Positions 34,344 through 43,339 are shown, numbered from the stretch's first letter. The stretch is 64,000 nt of DNA from JAVKBW01 sp040222995 (GCA_040222995.1 JAVKBW010000097.1:186001-250000); one strand, 5' to 3'. The notes: generated from the sequence alone by a model not told the origin. A program made the numbers and translations.

Positions 34344-35207
34344 TCAGATTTTCACCCCGATCTTGCCCTTGTAGTCGTCCGGGCCATGGCGTTCGGGCAT
34401 CTGTTCGTTGTCCTCACCCCAGGTGCGGTTGATCATGCGGCCGCGTTCGACCGCCGGGCGGACGCCGATCTCCGTCGTCCAGCGCTGCACGTTCTTGTAG
34501 GATTTGACGTCGAGAAAGTCGCCGGCCTCGTACTGCTTGCCTAAAGCCAGCACGCCGTACCACGGCCAGATCGCGATATCGGCGATGGTGTAGTCGTTGC
34601 CGGCCATATAGCGGTGGTCGGCCAGGTGCCGGTCCAGCACGTCGAGCTGCCGCTTGGCTTCCATCGCGAAGCGGTCGATGGCGTATTTAATCTTGAAAGG
34701 GGCGTAGTGATAGAAATGACCGAAGCCGCCGCCGAGATACGGCGCGCTGCCCATCTGCCAGAACACCCAGTTGAGGCATTCGGTGCGGGCGGCGTGGTCT
34801 TTCGGCAGGAATTCATCGAACTTTTCCGCCAGATACAGAAGGATCGCGGCGGATTCGAATACCCGCACCGGCTTGTCGCCGCTGCGGTCGACCATGGCCG
34901 GGATTTTCGAATTCGGGTTGATGTCGACAAAGCCGCTGCCGAACTGCTCGCCATCGCCGATCTTGATCGTATAGGCGTCGTATTCCGCGCCCGTGTGGCC
35001 GAGGTCCAGAAGCTCCTCCAGCATGATCGTCACCTTGACGCCGTTCGGGGTCGCCAGCGAATGGAGCTGCAGCGGGTTTTTGCCGACGGGCAGCGCCTTT
35101 TCATGGGTTGGCCCGGCAATCGGCCGATTTGTTTTGGAGAACTCGCCACCGTTCTCCTCCGTCCAGGTCCAGACTTTCGGCGGCGTGTAATCTGACGGTT
35201 CGTTCAT
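34344..35207 (-). CDS. yghU: Glutathione-dependent disulfide-bond oxidoreductase, YghU type
   Basis: A 287-residue GST-fold protein of the Nu class. The N-terminal extension (TPPKVWTWTEENGGEFSKTNRP), the HSLATPNGVKVTIMLEE thioredoxin-fold start, the NPNSKIPAM cis-Pro region and FGHFYHYAPFKIKYAIDR are typical. YghU reduces disulfides with glutathione and binds two GSH molecules. The ATG at 35207 follows GAGGAACAG; 13 upstream in-frame residues are not needed. Confidence 0.94.
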   Translation of the reverse strand: MNEPSDYTPPKVWTWTEENGGEFSKTNRPIAGPTHEKALPVGKNPLQLHSLATPNGVKVTIMLEELLDLGHTGAEYDAYTIKIGDGEQFGSGFVDINPNSKIPAMVDRSGDKPVRVFESAAILLYLAEKFDEFLPKDHAARTECLNWVFWQMGSAPYLGGGFGHFYHYAPFKIKYAIDRFAMEAKRQLDVLDRHLADHRYMAGNDYTIADIAIWPWYGVLALGKQYEAGDFLDVKSYKNVQRWTTEIGVRPAVERGRMINRTWGEDNEQMPERHGPDDYKGKIGVKI

Positions 35208-35419
35208 GGTGCTGTTCCTCGCGGTGATGGGCCTGTCGGGTTTCATGCAATACGCTAAGTTAGGCGATAGCGTCGGTTCTTACAGGGCAGGTTGCAACAC
35301 TTGACCTGTGCTTGAAGGTCATAAATCAGGCCCGTCACGACCTGTTGAACGGGCCCAGACGGTACACTTAGGGTTTGTGTTTCGCAGGGATAAAGCCATA
35401 TAACCCGCAGGAATCGGAA

Positions 35420-36253
35420 GTGGAACGGAGCGGGCGATTGGTCCCCTTCATCAAGATGCACGGGCTGGGTAACGATTTCGTCGTGGTGGACGACCGCGAC
35501 GGAACCCTGTCGCTCGACCATGACCGGCGGCGGTTGCTGTCGAACCGACGCCGGGGCGTCGGCTGCGACCAGTTGCTGATTCTGGAAAAGCCGACAAATG
35601 GCAGCGCCGATCTTTTCATGCGCATCTACAACCCCGACGGCAGCGAATCCCAGGCCTGCGGCAACGGCACACGCTGCGTGGCGGCTTTGGCGATGGACGA
35701 GCTGGGCGCAGACCGGGTGACGATAGAAACCATCGCCGGCAACCTGCCGACGCATCGCGCTGAGGGCGGTCTGGTCACCGTCGACATGGGCAAGCCCGCG
35801 TTCGGCTGGCAGGACATTCCTGTTGCGCGGGATATGGATACGCTACACCTCGATCTCGCCCTGCCGGGCTATGAAAAGCCGGTTGGGGTCAACATGGGCA
35901 ATCCGCACTGCGTTTTCTTCGTTGAGGATGCCGAAACCGTACCGCTGGCCGGGATCGGGCCGACGGTCGAGAACGACAACCTGTTTCCGGAACGCACCAA
36001 TGTCGAATTCGCGTCCGTGCGTCCGGACGGATCGATCCGCATGCGGGTCTGGGAACGCGGCGCGGGCATTACAGAAGCCTGCGGGTCCGGCGCCTGTGCC
36101 GTTGCGGTTGCGGCGATCCGGCGCGGGCTGGTGCGGGACGGGGCCGATATCGATCTCGACGGCGGCCGCCTGCGCATCGACTGGGATGGTGAAAACGGCG
36201 TCATGATGACAGGGCCGACCGCCGTCAGTTTCCATGGGACATGGCAGCCATGA
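35420..36253 (+). CDS. dapF: Diaminopimelate epimerase
   Basis: A 277-residue enzyme converting LL- to meso-diaminopimelate for peptidoglycan and lysine. The two catalytic cysteines lie in QACGNGTRC (Cys80) and EACGSGAC. There is no ATG at the start. GTG 35420 (AGGA 7 bases upstream) and TTG 35438 (GGAG 7 bases upstream) are both plausible; the TTG gives the more usual distance to the MHGLGNDF motif. Its stop overlaps the mtaB start (ATGA). Confidence 0.94.
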   Translation: MERSGRLVPFIKMHGLGNDFVVVDDRDGTLSLDHDRRRLLSNRRRGVGCDQLLILEKPTNGSADLFMRIYNPDGSESQACGNGTRCVAALAMDELGADRVTIETIAGNLPTHRAEGGLVTVDMGKPAFGWQDIPVARDMDTLHLDLALPGYEKPVGVNMGNPHCVFFVEDAETVPLAGIGPTVENDNLFPERTNVEFASVRPDGSIRMRVWERGAGITEACGSGACAVAVAAIRRGLVRDGADIDLDGGRLRIDWDGENGVMMTGPTAVSFHGTWQP

Positions 36254-37533
36254 GCGCGAACACGCAATCCGGGCTGGATATCCTGACCTTCGGCTGCCGG
36301 CTGAACGCCTACGAATCCGAAGTCATGCGCGGTCATGCCGAACAGGCCGGCATCGAAAACACCATCGTGGTGAATACCTGCGCCGTAACGGCGGAAGCGG
36401 AACGCCAGGCGCGGCAGGCGATCCGCAAGGCGCGGCGCAAGAACCCGGATGCGCAGATCATCGTTACCGGCTGTGCGGCGCAGATCGACCCGGAAGGCTA
36501 TGCGGCGATGCCGGAAGTCAACCGGGTGATCGGCAACGAGGAAAAGCTTCGGCCCGACGCTTTCGGTGGCGAGGCGCGGGTACTGGTGAATGACATCATG
36601 TCGGTGACGGAAACCGCCGGTCACATGGTCGATGGCGGGATCGACGATTTCGCCGACCGGACGCGGGCCTTCGTGCAGGTCCAGACCGGCTGCGACCATC
36701 GCTGCACCTTCTGCATCATTCCGTTCGGGCGCGGCAACAGCCGCTCGGTGCCGATTGGCGAGATCGTCGCGCAGGTGCGCAAGCTGGTCGGGAACGGTTA
36801 TCGGGAAGTTGTGTTGTCCGGCGTCGATATCACGTCCTTCGGGCCGGACCTGCCAGGCGCGCCGACCCTGGGCCAGATGATCCGTCGGCTGCTGGCGCTG
36901 GTGCCTGAATTGCCCCGGTTGAGGATTTCTTCCATCGACTGTATCGAAATGGATGATGATCTGTTTCGCCTGATCGCCGAGGAAGACCGGTTGATGCCGC
37001 ATTTCCATCTGTCGCTGCAGGCCGGCGACAACATGATCCTGAAGCGGATGAAGCGCCGCCATTCCCGCGAGGAAGCGATTGCGCTGGCCAACCGCATCCG
37101 CACGCTGCGGCCCGACGCGGTGTTTGGTGCGGACCTGATCGCCGGGTTCCCGACCGAAACGGAAGAGATGTTCCGCAACACGCTGGATATCGTCGATGAA
37201 TGCGGCCTGACCTATCTGCATGTTTTTCCCTATTCGAAACGCGAGGGCACGCCGGCGGCGCGCATTCCCAATCAGGTGCCGAAGGCAGAACGCAAGGCGC
37301 GCGCGGCTCTGTTAAGGGAAAAGGGCGAGGAACGCTTGCTGGCCTATCTGCAGAGCCGGATCGGCAAGACCGAAACCGTGCTGATTGAAAAGGACGGCAT
37401 GGGGCGGACGGAAGGTTTCGCCCCTGTTCTGGTGCGCGGCGATACGACGCCGGGCGATCTGGTGACGGTTCATATCGGCGGCGTCGAAAACGGTCGGCTG
37501 GTCGCCGACCGTGTGATGGTGTATGCCGCCTAA
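36250..37533 (+). CDS. mtaB: tRNA t6A37 methylthiotransferase MtaB
   Basis: A 427-residue radical-SAM enzyme adding a methylthio group to t6A37. The N-terminal UPF0004 cysteines are C16, C44 and C75; the radical-SAM cluster motif CDHRCTFC uses C148, C152 and C155. A TRAM domain closes the protein. The ATG at 36250 overlaps the dapF stop; an ATG 9 bases earlier is also in frame. Its stop overlaps that of the convergent DUF2442 gene. Confidence 0.95.
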   Translation: MSANTQSGLDILTFGCRLNAYESEVMRGHAEQAGIENTIVVNTCAVTAEAERQARQAIRKARRKNPDAQIIVTGCAAQIDPEGYAAMPEVNRVIGNEEKLRPDAFGGEARVLVNDIMSVTETAGHMVDGGIDDFADRTRAFVQVQTGCDHRCTFCIIPFGRGNSRSVPIGEIVAQVRKLVGNGYREVVLSGVDITSFGPDLPGAPTLGQMIRRLLALVPELPRLRISSIDCIEMDDDLFRLIAEEDRLMPHFHLSLQAGDNMILKRMKRRHSREEAIALANRIRTLRPDAVFGADLIAGFPTETEEMFRNTLDIVDECGLTYLHVFPYSKREGTPAARIPNQVPKAERKARAALLREKGEERLLAYLQSRIGKTETVLIEKDGMGRTEGFAPVLVRGDTTPGDLVTVHIGGVENGRLVADRVMVYAA

Positions 37534-38036
37534 CCAGACTGTATTTGATGTTTCTTGACGGGTTTTTGTCCTTTGTTTCCGCCAATCGCCAGTCTGCTGT
37601 AAAGAATCGTCGGGTTTTCCTGCATCGCCTGAATGGCCAGCCGGGCCGATGACGGTAGCGATGATGTCCTCGATTTGAAATTCTTAATCTGACTGGTGCT
37701 GTACCCCAACGCACGGGCAACGCCTTCCGCCGTCAAATGGAACGTGGACATGAAATCCGACAATACTTTCCGACCGTCATGGGTTTGCTGTTCCGATGCG
37801 ATCCGGGCAAGGTTTTCGGCGCTGTAATCCAACCCGTTCTGCCATTCGACACCGTGTCCCCAGTTGATAACCCTGACCTTGCTGAAGTCTTCAGGATTGT
37901 TCTCAAATCGTCTGAAGTGCCGGTTAGCCGCGACCAGCCCGGACAGGTCAGCCCTCTCGATATGTCCATCGTCCCATTCAAGCGAGAGCGCGAACGGGTT
38001 GTCGGAACAAACGGCAATGTCTTTCAAACGGCGCAT
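37530..38036 (-). CDS. DUF2442 domain protein with C-terminal HTH-like region
   Basis: A 168-residue protein. The first 75 residues fit DUF2442 (FALSLEWDDGHIERADLSGLV, RVINWGHGVEWQNGLDYS). The second half has an XRE-like helix-turn-helix pattern (STFHLTAEGVARALGYSTSQIKNFKSR), suggesting DNA binding. It lies 15 bases after the DUF4160 gene with GAAGGAAAG upstream. DUF4160-DUF2442 pairs recur in bacteria and resemble toxin-antitoxin pairs in layout; this is known only as association. Composition is less GC-rich than the flanking housekeeping genes. Confidence 0.82.
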   Translation of the reverse strand: MRRLKDIAVCSDNPFALSLEWDDGHIERADLSGLVAANRHFRRFENNPEDFSKVRVINWGHGVEWQNGLDYSAENLARIASEQQTHDGRKVLSDFMSTFHLTAEGVARALGYSTSQIKNFKSRTSSLPSSARLAIQAMQENPTILYSRLAIGGNKGQKPVKKHQIQSG

Positions 38037-38051
38037 TGCACTTTCCTTCGT

Positions 38052-38282
38052 TTATTGGTCATTGTATTCGTACCAGCGGGCCATTAGGTCTTCCAGATTA
38101 CTCAAAACATAGTCTTTCGCCTGGCGTTCAACCTTGCCGGAAAGTGTGCCTGCGAGAAGGCTTTGGTCGGAGAGACGCATCTTGGCCTCAAAATCGACGC
38201 CAACGATATGAATGTGAGGTGGATTATGATCGCCGAAGTACATAAAAAGACGAAATCCGCCAAAATCTTTGATAGTCGGCAT
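38052..38282 (-). CDS. DUF4160 domain protein
   Basis: A 76-residue protein with the DUF4160 signature: FRLFMYFGDHNPPHIHI near residues 10-26, followed by a short helical part ending in LEDLMARWYEYND. The conserved His-x-His-like segment could bind metal or be catalytic (inference). It has its own good promoter and is coupled to the DUF2442 gene. Together they form a two-gene islet between mtaB and ftsY. Confidence 0.85.
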   Translation of the reverse strand: MPTIKDFGGFRLFMYFGDHNPPHIHIVGVDFEAKMRLSDQSLLAGTLSGKVERQAKDYVLSNLEDLMARWYEYNDQ

Positions 38283-38304
38283 CTATTTCTCATTCAATTT
38301 CAAA

Positions 38305-38333
38305 ATACTAGGGCATAAATTAGATGATTTCAA
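38305..38333 (-). promoter_or_regulatory. Predicted sigma70 promoter of the DUF4160-DUF2442 pair
   Basis: On the minus strand TTGAAA (38333-38328) and TAGTAT (38310-38305) are 17 bases apart in AT-rich DNA, about 20 bases before the start codon. One of the best promoter matches in the window. Confidence 0.6.
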
Positions 38334-38335
38334 TA

Positions 38336-38360
38336 AAAAAGGATAAATATTGTCCTTTTT
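38336..38360. terminator. AT-rich hairpin between DUF4160 and ftsY
   Basis: AAAAAGGA (38336-38343) pairs with TCCTTTTT (38353-38360) across 9 bases. The T run lies within the stem. It could act as a weak terminator in either direction or as a regulatory stem in front of ftsY. Confidence 0.35.
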
Positions 38361-38388
38361 CGTTAGTTGAATCGGCACAGGCGTTGTC

Positions 38389-39312
38389 ATGGTGAATACC
38401 TCCTGGTTCCAGCGCCTGAAGGACGGGCTTCGCAAATCGTCGTCGAAACTGGTCGACGGTATCTCCGATATCTTCACCAAGCGGAAGCTGGATGCAGCCG
38501 CGCTTGAAGATCTTGAGGACCTGCTGGTGATGGCCGATCTGGGGCCCGCTACGGCGGCGAAAGTGGTGCAAGAAATATCGAAGGGGCGCTTCGACAAGCA
38601 AATCGAACCGGAGGAAATCCGCGCCGCCCTGGCCGAGGAAATCGCCAAGCTGGTCGAACCGGTGGCGAAAGAACTGACATTTCCGCCTACCGGCAGACCG
38701 CATGTCATTCTGGTCGCCGGCGTCAATGGCAGCGGCAAGACGACGACCATTGGCAAGCTGGCGAAACGGCTGCGTGAGGACGGCAAGACGGTGATGATGG
38801 CGGCGGGCGATACGTTCCGCGCCGCTGCAATCGAGCAGTTGCAGGTCTGGGGCGAACGCGCCGGATGCACGGTGGTGTCGTCGAAGCAGGGGTCGGACGC
38901 CGCCGGTCTTGTGTTCGACGCCATGGACCGGGCGGCGCGCGAAGGCGTTGATGTGCTGCTGGTCGATACTGCCGGCCGGTTACAGAACAAGAAAGACCTG
39001 ATGGCGGAGTTGCAGAAGGTTATCCGCGTCATCAGGAAAAAGGACGAGACCGCGCCGCACGATACGGTTCTGGTGCTGGATTCCACGGTCGGCCAGAACG
39101 CGCTGTCGCAGGTGCAGATTTTCAAGGACATGATTGACGTGACCGGCCTTGTCCTCACCAAGCTGGACGGTACCGCGAAAGGCGGCGTCCTGGTGGCGCT
39201 GGCGGAAAAATTCGGCCTGCCGGTCTATGCCATCGGCGTCGGCGAAAGCGCCGATGATTTGCGGCCCTTCGATGCGAAAGACTATGCCCGCGGCATGATG
39301 GGGTTGAACTAG
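38389..39312 (+). CDS. ftsY: Signal recognition particle receptor FtsY
   Basis: A 307-residue SRP receptor GTPase that docks Ffh-ribosome complexes to the membrane. It has a short N domain, the P-loop GVNGSGKTTT (111-120), GDTFRAAAIEQL, DTAGRL and TKLDGTAKGG. The long acidic A domain of E. coli FtsY is missing, as usual in alphaproteobacteria. No strong ribosome site precedes ATG 38389. In relatives ftsY often follows mtaB; here the DUF pair intervenes. Confidence 0.96.
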   Translation: MVNTSWFQRLKDGLRKSSSKLVDGISDIFTKRKLDAAALEDLEDLLVMADLGPATAAKVVQEISKGRFDKQIEPEEIRAALAEEIAKLVEPVAKELTFPPTGRPHVILVAGVNGSGKTTTIGKLAKRLREDGKTVMMAAGDTFRAAAIEQLQVWGERAGCTVVSSKQGSDAAGLVFDAMDRAAREGVDVLLVDTAGRLQNKKDLMAELQKVIRVIRKKDETAPHDTVLVLDSTVGQNALSQVQIFKDMIDVTGLVLTKLDGTAKGGVLVALAEKFGLPVYAIGVGESADDLRPFDAKDYARGMMGLN

Positions 39313-39377
39313 GCTGGTCCGGTTAATCGAATGGCTGCAACTTTGAACAGCCGTTAACATGTTTGAATACCTGTCGA

Positions 39378-39405
39378 TTGTCTTTCGTTCCCAGGCATCT
39401 AGGCT
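39378..39405 (+). promoter_or_regulatory. Possible promoter of the VPLPA-CTERM protein gene
   Basis: TTGTCT (39378-39383) and TAGGCT (39400-39405) are 16 bases apart, about 30 bases before the start codon. Moderate match. Confidence 0.35.
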
Positions 39406-39435
39406 GCCCTGAAAGGTTTGTTTCAGGAGACGATG

Positions 39436-40059
39436 ATGAAGAGAAGCAGCATATTCGGTTTAACGCTGGTTGCATTTGCGTTTTCCAGCATGGCGTTGCC
39501 GGCACAGGCGGCGACAGTTGTTGCGAACACGGTCATCGAATTTTTCGATTCCGGTAACGGGTCGCAGCCCGGGCCATATGGAGGAACCTTCGACGATTCG
39601 CCGAAACCCGTTCCGCTGTCCTTCGCAACGGATGGCAATGCCAACACCTTCGTTTCCCTGCCGACCGGTTCCTTCATCACGCTCGGCTTTGCCGGTGCGC
39701 AGATTTTCAACGGAGCGGGCGATGACATTTTCATTTCCGAACTCGGCAACGGTGCGGAAGACGCCAGCGTGTTTGTCTCGTCCGATTTCGGATCCACCTT
39801 CACGTTTCTGGGCACGGCATTCGGCAACACGACCACGGGTCTGGACCTGAACGACATCCCCGGCTTTACCGGTTTCATCAATGCGGTGAAGGTTGTCGGG
39901 CTGGACAACGGCGGATCGTCGCCCGGCTTCGACCTAGCGTTCATTCAGGGGCTGGAAGGCAGCGTCAATCTGGTGCCGGTTCCGGCAGCCCTGCCGCTGC
40001 TGGTTACGGGGCTGATCGGTCTCGGCCTGATAGGCCGTCGCAGAAAATCGATCGCCTGA
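39436..40059 (+). CDS. VPLPA-CTERM sorting domain-containing secreted protein
   Basis: A 207-residue exported protein. Signal peptide (MKRSSIFGLTLVAFAFSSMALPAQA) and, at the C-terminus, the sorting signal: VPVPAALPLL, a hydrophobic helix, then RRRK. This is the VPLPA-CTERM type handled by exosortases, which process such proteins at the cell surface. The middle is Gly/Asn/Ser-rich with alternating beta-strand pattern and an SSDFGSTFTFLG stretch. No exosortase is in the window. AGGAGA precedes the ATG pair; the second ATG gives better spacing. Confidence 0.85.
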   Translation: MKRSSIFGLTLVAFAFSSMALPAQAATVVANTVIEFFDSGNGSQPGPYGGTFDDSPKPVPLSFATDGNANTFVSLPTGSFITLGFAGAQIFNGAGDDIFISELGNGAEDASVFVSSDFGSTFTFLGTAFGNTTTGLDLNDIPGFTGFINAVKVVGLDNGGSSPGFDLAFIQGLEGSVNLVPVPAALPLLVTGLIGLGLIGRRRKSIA

Positions 40060-40069
40060 TATCGTTGGG

Positions 40070-40084
40070 GCCGGCCTGTCCGGC
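40070..40084. terminator. Possible bidirectional terminator between convergent genes
   Basis: GCCGG (40070-40074) pairs with CCGGC (40080-40084) in a longer GC-rich run of GGCC units. It sits between the VPLPA gene and the convergent PAP2 gene. The T tract is poor. Confidence 0.35.
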
Positions 40085-40091
40085 CGGCTCC

Positions 40092-40766
40092 CTATTGTTT
40101 GCTTTGGACGGCCTCAAAACGCTTCACAGTGACCGCAATCACCGCGACAATCAGGATCGCAAGCTCCAGCGACACGATTGTGTGGCTCAGGAAATGGTCG
40201 CCGATGGCCATTTTGTAAGCGCCCATCAGCGATCCGGCGGCGATGGCGCCGGAACCGGCCGCTACCCGTAACCCCGGTCGCCGGAACAGGAAAATCAGCC
40301 CCAGAAGAGCGTAACCGCCGCTGGCATGACCGGCTGGAAAGCAGCGTTGGACTGCGTCCGGTCGCGCGTCGTCGGGGTAGGTGTCGAACACATCGACATG
40401 GGGTAGCGGGCCGCCGAACTGTTCCACCTTGCCGGGGCACGCGACATTGGTCGCCTTTTTCAGCACCGCCACCGTTGTCGGCACCAGCGCCAACGAAAGC
40501 ACGAGGATGATCAGGCCGCGCCTGTGGTTGCGCGCCCAGCCAATCCATTTCTGGCCGGCAAGAAGGAGCAATGCCGCGATGCCGGCAACAATCAGCATCA
40601 GGCGCGGTCCGTCGTAAAACACAAGCCGGGCGATGGGTTCCTGTTTGCTCAGGATCCATTGACCGGTCTCGGCGTTGAACAGCAGCGACTGGAAGCGCAG
40701 GTCCAGCGACGTCCAGTGAAACAGCGCGAGGGTCGCGGCGAGAGCTGCGATGCAGCCTCTAATCAT
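40092..40766 (-). CDS. PAP2-family membrane phosphatase
   Basis: A 224-residue protein with about six membrane helices and the three-part lipid phosphatase signature: a VAVLKKATNVACP region carrying Lys, the CFPAGHASGGY motif and GDHFLSHTIVS. PAP2 enzymes remove phosphate from lipids such as undecaprenyl-PP or lipid A. It overlaps the eptA end by 8 bases, so the two are co-translated; a lipid A phosphatase or phosphotransferase is the natural guess. Confidence 0.88.
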   Translation of the reverse strand: MIRGCIAALAATLALFHWTSLDLRFQSLLFNAETGQWILSKQEPIARLVFYDGPRLMLIVAGIAALLLLAGQKWIGWARNHRRGLIILVLSLALVPTTVAVLKKATNVACPGKVEQFGGPLPHVDVFDTYPDDARPDAVQRCFPAGHASGGYALLGLIFLFRRPGLRVAAGSGAIAAGSLMGAYKMAIGDHFLSHTIVSLELAILIVAVIAVTVKRFEAVQSKQ

Positions 40767-42402
40767 GATCGGATTCGGGCTTCAGCGGGATCGCCATCGC
40801 GTTTCCGATCGGGTGGTCCGCATCGACCGCGACTTCGAAGGAGTCGAGCAATATCCGGCTGAAGTCGTCATGAGCGACCGGCGCGTCGCGAATGTCGCGC
40901 AGAGCGTCGAGATCAATGTCGGATGACGGGCCCGCCCAGACGATCAGAGGCACATGGGTCTGGGCCTCGGGGGCGATCCAGTAAGGCATGCCGTGCAGAT
41001 AGACGCCCATCTCGCCCAGGGATTCGCCGTGATCGCTCATATAGATCAGGGTCGTTTCATAGGTATCCTGATGTTTCTCGAGAAACCGGATGGCCTGGTC
41101 GAGGACGTAGTCGGTGTAGACAATGGTGTTGTCGAACGCGTTAACGATTTCCTCGTTGCTGCAATTCTGCAGCTCGATTGATTTGCAGACCGGCGTGAAT
41201 GTCTCGAATTCAGGCGGATAGCGTTTGAAATAGGCCGGGCCGTGACTGCCCATCTGGTGCAGCACGATCAGGGTGTCTTTGGCTGCGCCGTCGACAAGAC
41301 CGGCCAGACCGGCAAGCATGCCGGTATCGCGGCATTCAACGTCATCGCAGTCCGGGTTGGCGTCGGCGTGCTTGAAATTCTGATAGGTTATTCTGCCGGC
41401 GACCCCTTGCGACCCAGAATTGTTGTCGCGCCAGATCACGTTGACGCCGGCCTTTACGAGAATATCGAGCACATTTTCCGTCTGTTCGGCCGTCTTGATG
41501 TTGAATTCATCACGTCTGCTTAGCGAAAACATGCAGGGTACCGAAATCGCCGTCGAGGTGCCGCAGGATTTCGCCTGTGTGAATCCGACGATGTTGTCCC
41601 GCTTCGACAGTTGCGGCGTCGTATCGCGGTCATAGCCCAACAATCCGAAATGGTCGGCCCGGGCGGTTTCGCCGACAACAACGACAACGAGTTCGTGGGA
41701 TTCGTCTTCGGGTGAAATTTCTGCCTTTTCGACAACCTCCCGGTAGGTTTGATCCGCTGCGGTTTTGTTGCTGTCGACCAGAAACTTGACGCTGGAATAG
41801 ATCGGGTATGTCGGGTTGGTGTAGTAGCGAAGCGGCTTATGTTCGCGAAAAAAACTGGCATAGGCGTCGCTGAACGGCAGCATGCAACCCAGCGCCACGA
41901 CGACTGCCAGTGCCGCCGTTGCGGCAAGCATCATTTCACGCCGGACGAAACGACGGCGTTGCAGAGGGATAAGCCAGATGACAGCGGCAGGGAGAATACC
42001 CAACAAGCCCAGTTTGATCAGAAAACCGGCGCTCATCAGGTCGCCGGCTTCGTTGACATCGGTCTGGACGACATTCCGGATCATCTCCGTATCGATTATC
42101 GATCCGAACGTATCCATGAAATATGCGGCGGGGGCCGCGACCAGAAGCAACACCGTGGCGACGACACGAAACGGCAGCACCAGACTGAATACGTTGGTGA
42201 CAAAGACCATCACGGCCAGCAGCACCAGGGTCTGGGAAACGAGAAACGCCGCGTTATCCGCAAAACCGTAAACGGCTGTCGTGTGATCGAAAAATGTCAG
42301 GTTCGCCGTAGCAACCAGAAAAGCGGCAAGCAGCCAGGAAACCACGCCGGTACCAAGGGGCATGTTTTTCAGAGGCAAGGGTGTGTCCTTCTGTGACGGC
42401 AC
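40759..42402 (-). CDS. eptA: Phosphoethanolamine-lipid A transferase
   Basis: A 547-residue inner-membrane enzyme of the EptA/MCR family, adding phosphoethanolamine to lipid A. Five N-terminal helices (to about residue 170) precede the periplasmic sulfatase-like domain with E245 in GETARADHFG, and the nucleophile Thr in SCGTSTAISVPCMFS (probably T284, between C280 and C290), MSDHGESLGE and the late HVPLIVW. The start is a GTG directly after the upstream stop; an ATG 39 bases further in is an alternative. Such modification lowers sensitivity to cationic peptides. Confidence 0.93.
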   Translation of the reverse strand: MPSQKDTPLPLKNMPLGTGVVSWLLAAFLVATANLTFFDHTTAVYGFADNAAFLVSQTLVLLAVMVFVTNVFSLVLPFRVVATVLLLVAAPAAYFMDTFGSIIDTEMIRNVVQTDVNEAGDLMSAGFLIKLGLLGILPAAVIWLIPLQRRRFVRREMMLAATAALAVVVALGCMLPFSDAYASFFREHKPLRYYTNPTYPIYSSVKFLVDSNKTAADQTYREVVEKAEISPEDESHELVVVVVGETARADHFGLLGYDRDTTPQLSKRDNIVGFTQAKSCGTSTAISVPCMFSLSRRDEFNIKTAEQTENVLDILVKAGVNVIWRDNNSGSQGVAGRITYQNFKHADANPDCDDVECRDTGMLAGLAGLVDGAAKDTLIVLHQMGSHGPAYFKRYPPEFETFTPVCKSIELQNCSNEEIVNAFDNTIVYTDYVLDQAIRFLEKHQDTYETTLIYMSDHGESLGEMGVYLHGMPYWIAPEAQTHVPLIVWAGPSSDIDLDALRDIRDAPVAHDDFSRILLDSFEVAVDADHPIGNAMAIPLKPESDHD

Positions 42403-43335
42403 TCAGTACCCGGCGGTTCGGTCGATTTCGTTCAGCAGCGGCCGGCCTTCCGTCAGCCGCCGGTAGTTCTCGGCGATGGCTTCATGGGCGCCTTCGGCAT
42501 GCCAGCCCGATATATGGGGGGTGATGGTCACTTTGTCATGGGTCCAGAACGGGTGATCTTCCGGCAGCGGTTCGGTGCGGAATACATCCAGCACTGCACC
42601 GCCGAGACCGGCATCCAGCGCGGCGATCAGATCGGCATCGACAACAAGATCGCCGCGTCCCGCATTGATGAAAACGACGCCCGGCTTCATCGCACTGAAC
42701 ATCGCCTTGTCAAACAGATCTACCGTGTCGGATGTCGACGGCAGGATAGAGCAGACAAAGTCGCATTCGCCCAGCATGCCGGGCAGGGTGTCCAGACCCG
42801 CCCGGCATTCCAAGCCGTCGATTGATTTTTGCGACCGGGCCCAGCCCAGGACCCGGTATCCCATCTGGGCGAACAGGCGCGCGGTGCGCCCGCCGATATG
42901 GCCGAGGCCGAGCACGCCAACCGTCAGTTCGCCGGTGATGCGCGGGGCTATCTGAACCCATTTCCTTTTAGCCGTATCGGCCTCGTGCGCCGGCATGTTG
43001 CGCTGTTCCCGCAGCACATAGGCAAGGCAGTATTCGGCGATTTCCTGAGCCGGACCGTCCGGTTTAAGCCGCGTAACCCTGACATGCGGCGGCAAGTCCG
43101 GATCCCGGACGATGCCGTCGACGCCGGCGCCGAGTTTCTGGATCATCTGAAGCGACGGCAGCCGCGCTGCGACGCCGGGGAACAGTTGTACCGCCGCCAT
43201 CATGGTAACGTCCGACACATCGCCGTCGTCGATGCCCGCATGAATTGTGACATCAGGCAGCAACGGCGCAATCTGGTCACGCAAGTCCTCTTCGGTCATC
43301 CAGCCCGGATCCCGTATATCGATCAGCAATGACAT
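42403..43335 (-). CDS. 2-Hydroxyacid dehydrogenase, glyoxylate/hydroxypyruvate reductase A-like
   Basis: A 310-residue NAD(P)-dependent dehydrogenase. The Rossmann motif GVLGLGHIGGRTA lies near the middle and the catalytic triad is suggested by INAGRGDLV (Arg), DVFRTEPLPEDHPFW (Glu) and PHISGW (His). The pattern fits GhrA. It follows from ATG 43335 and ends directly before the eptA GTG. Its link to lipid A genes may be chance. Confidence 0.85.
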   Translation of the reverse strand: MSLLIDIRDPGWMTEEDLRDQIAPLLPDVTIHAGIDDGDVSDVTMMAAVQLFPGVAARLPSLQMIQKLGAGVDGIVRDPDLPPHVRVTRLKPDGPAQEIAEYCLAYVLREQRNMPAHEADTAKRKWVQIAPRITGELTVGVLGLGHIGGRTARLFAQMGYRVLGWARSQKSIDGLECRAGLDTLPGMLGECDFVCSILPSTSDTVDLFDKAMFSAMKPGVVFINAGRGDLVVDADLIAALDAGLGGAVLDVFRTEPLPEDHPFWTHDKVTITPHISGWHAEGAHEAIAENYRRLTEGRPLLNEIDRTAGY

Positions 43336-43339
43336 GGTG

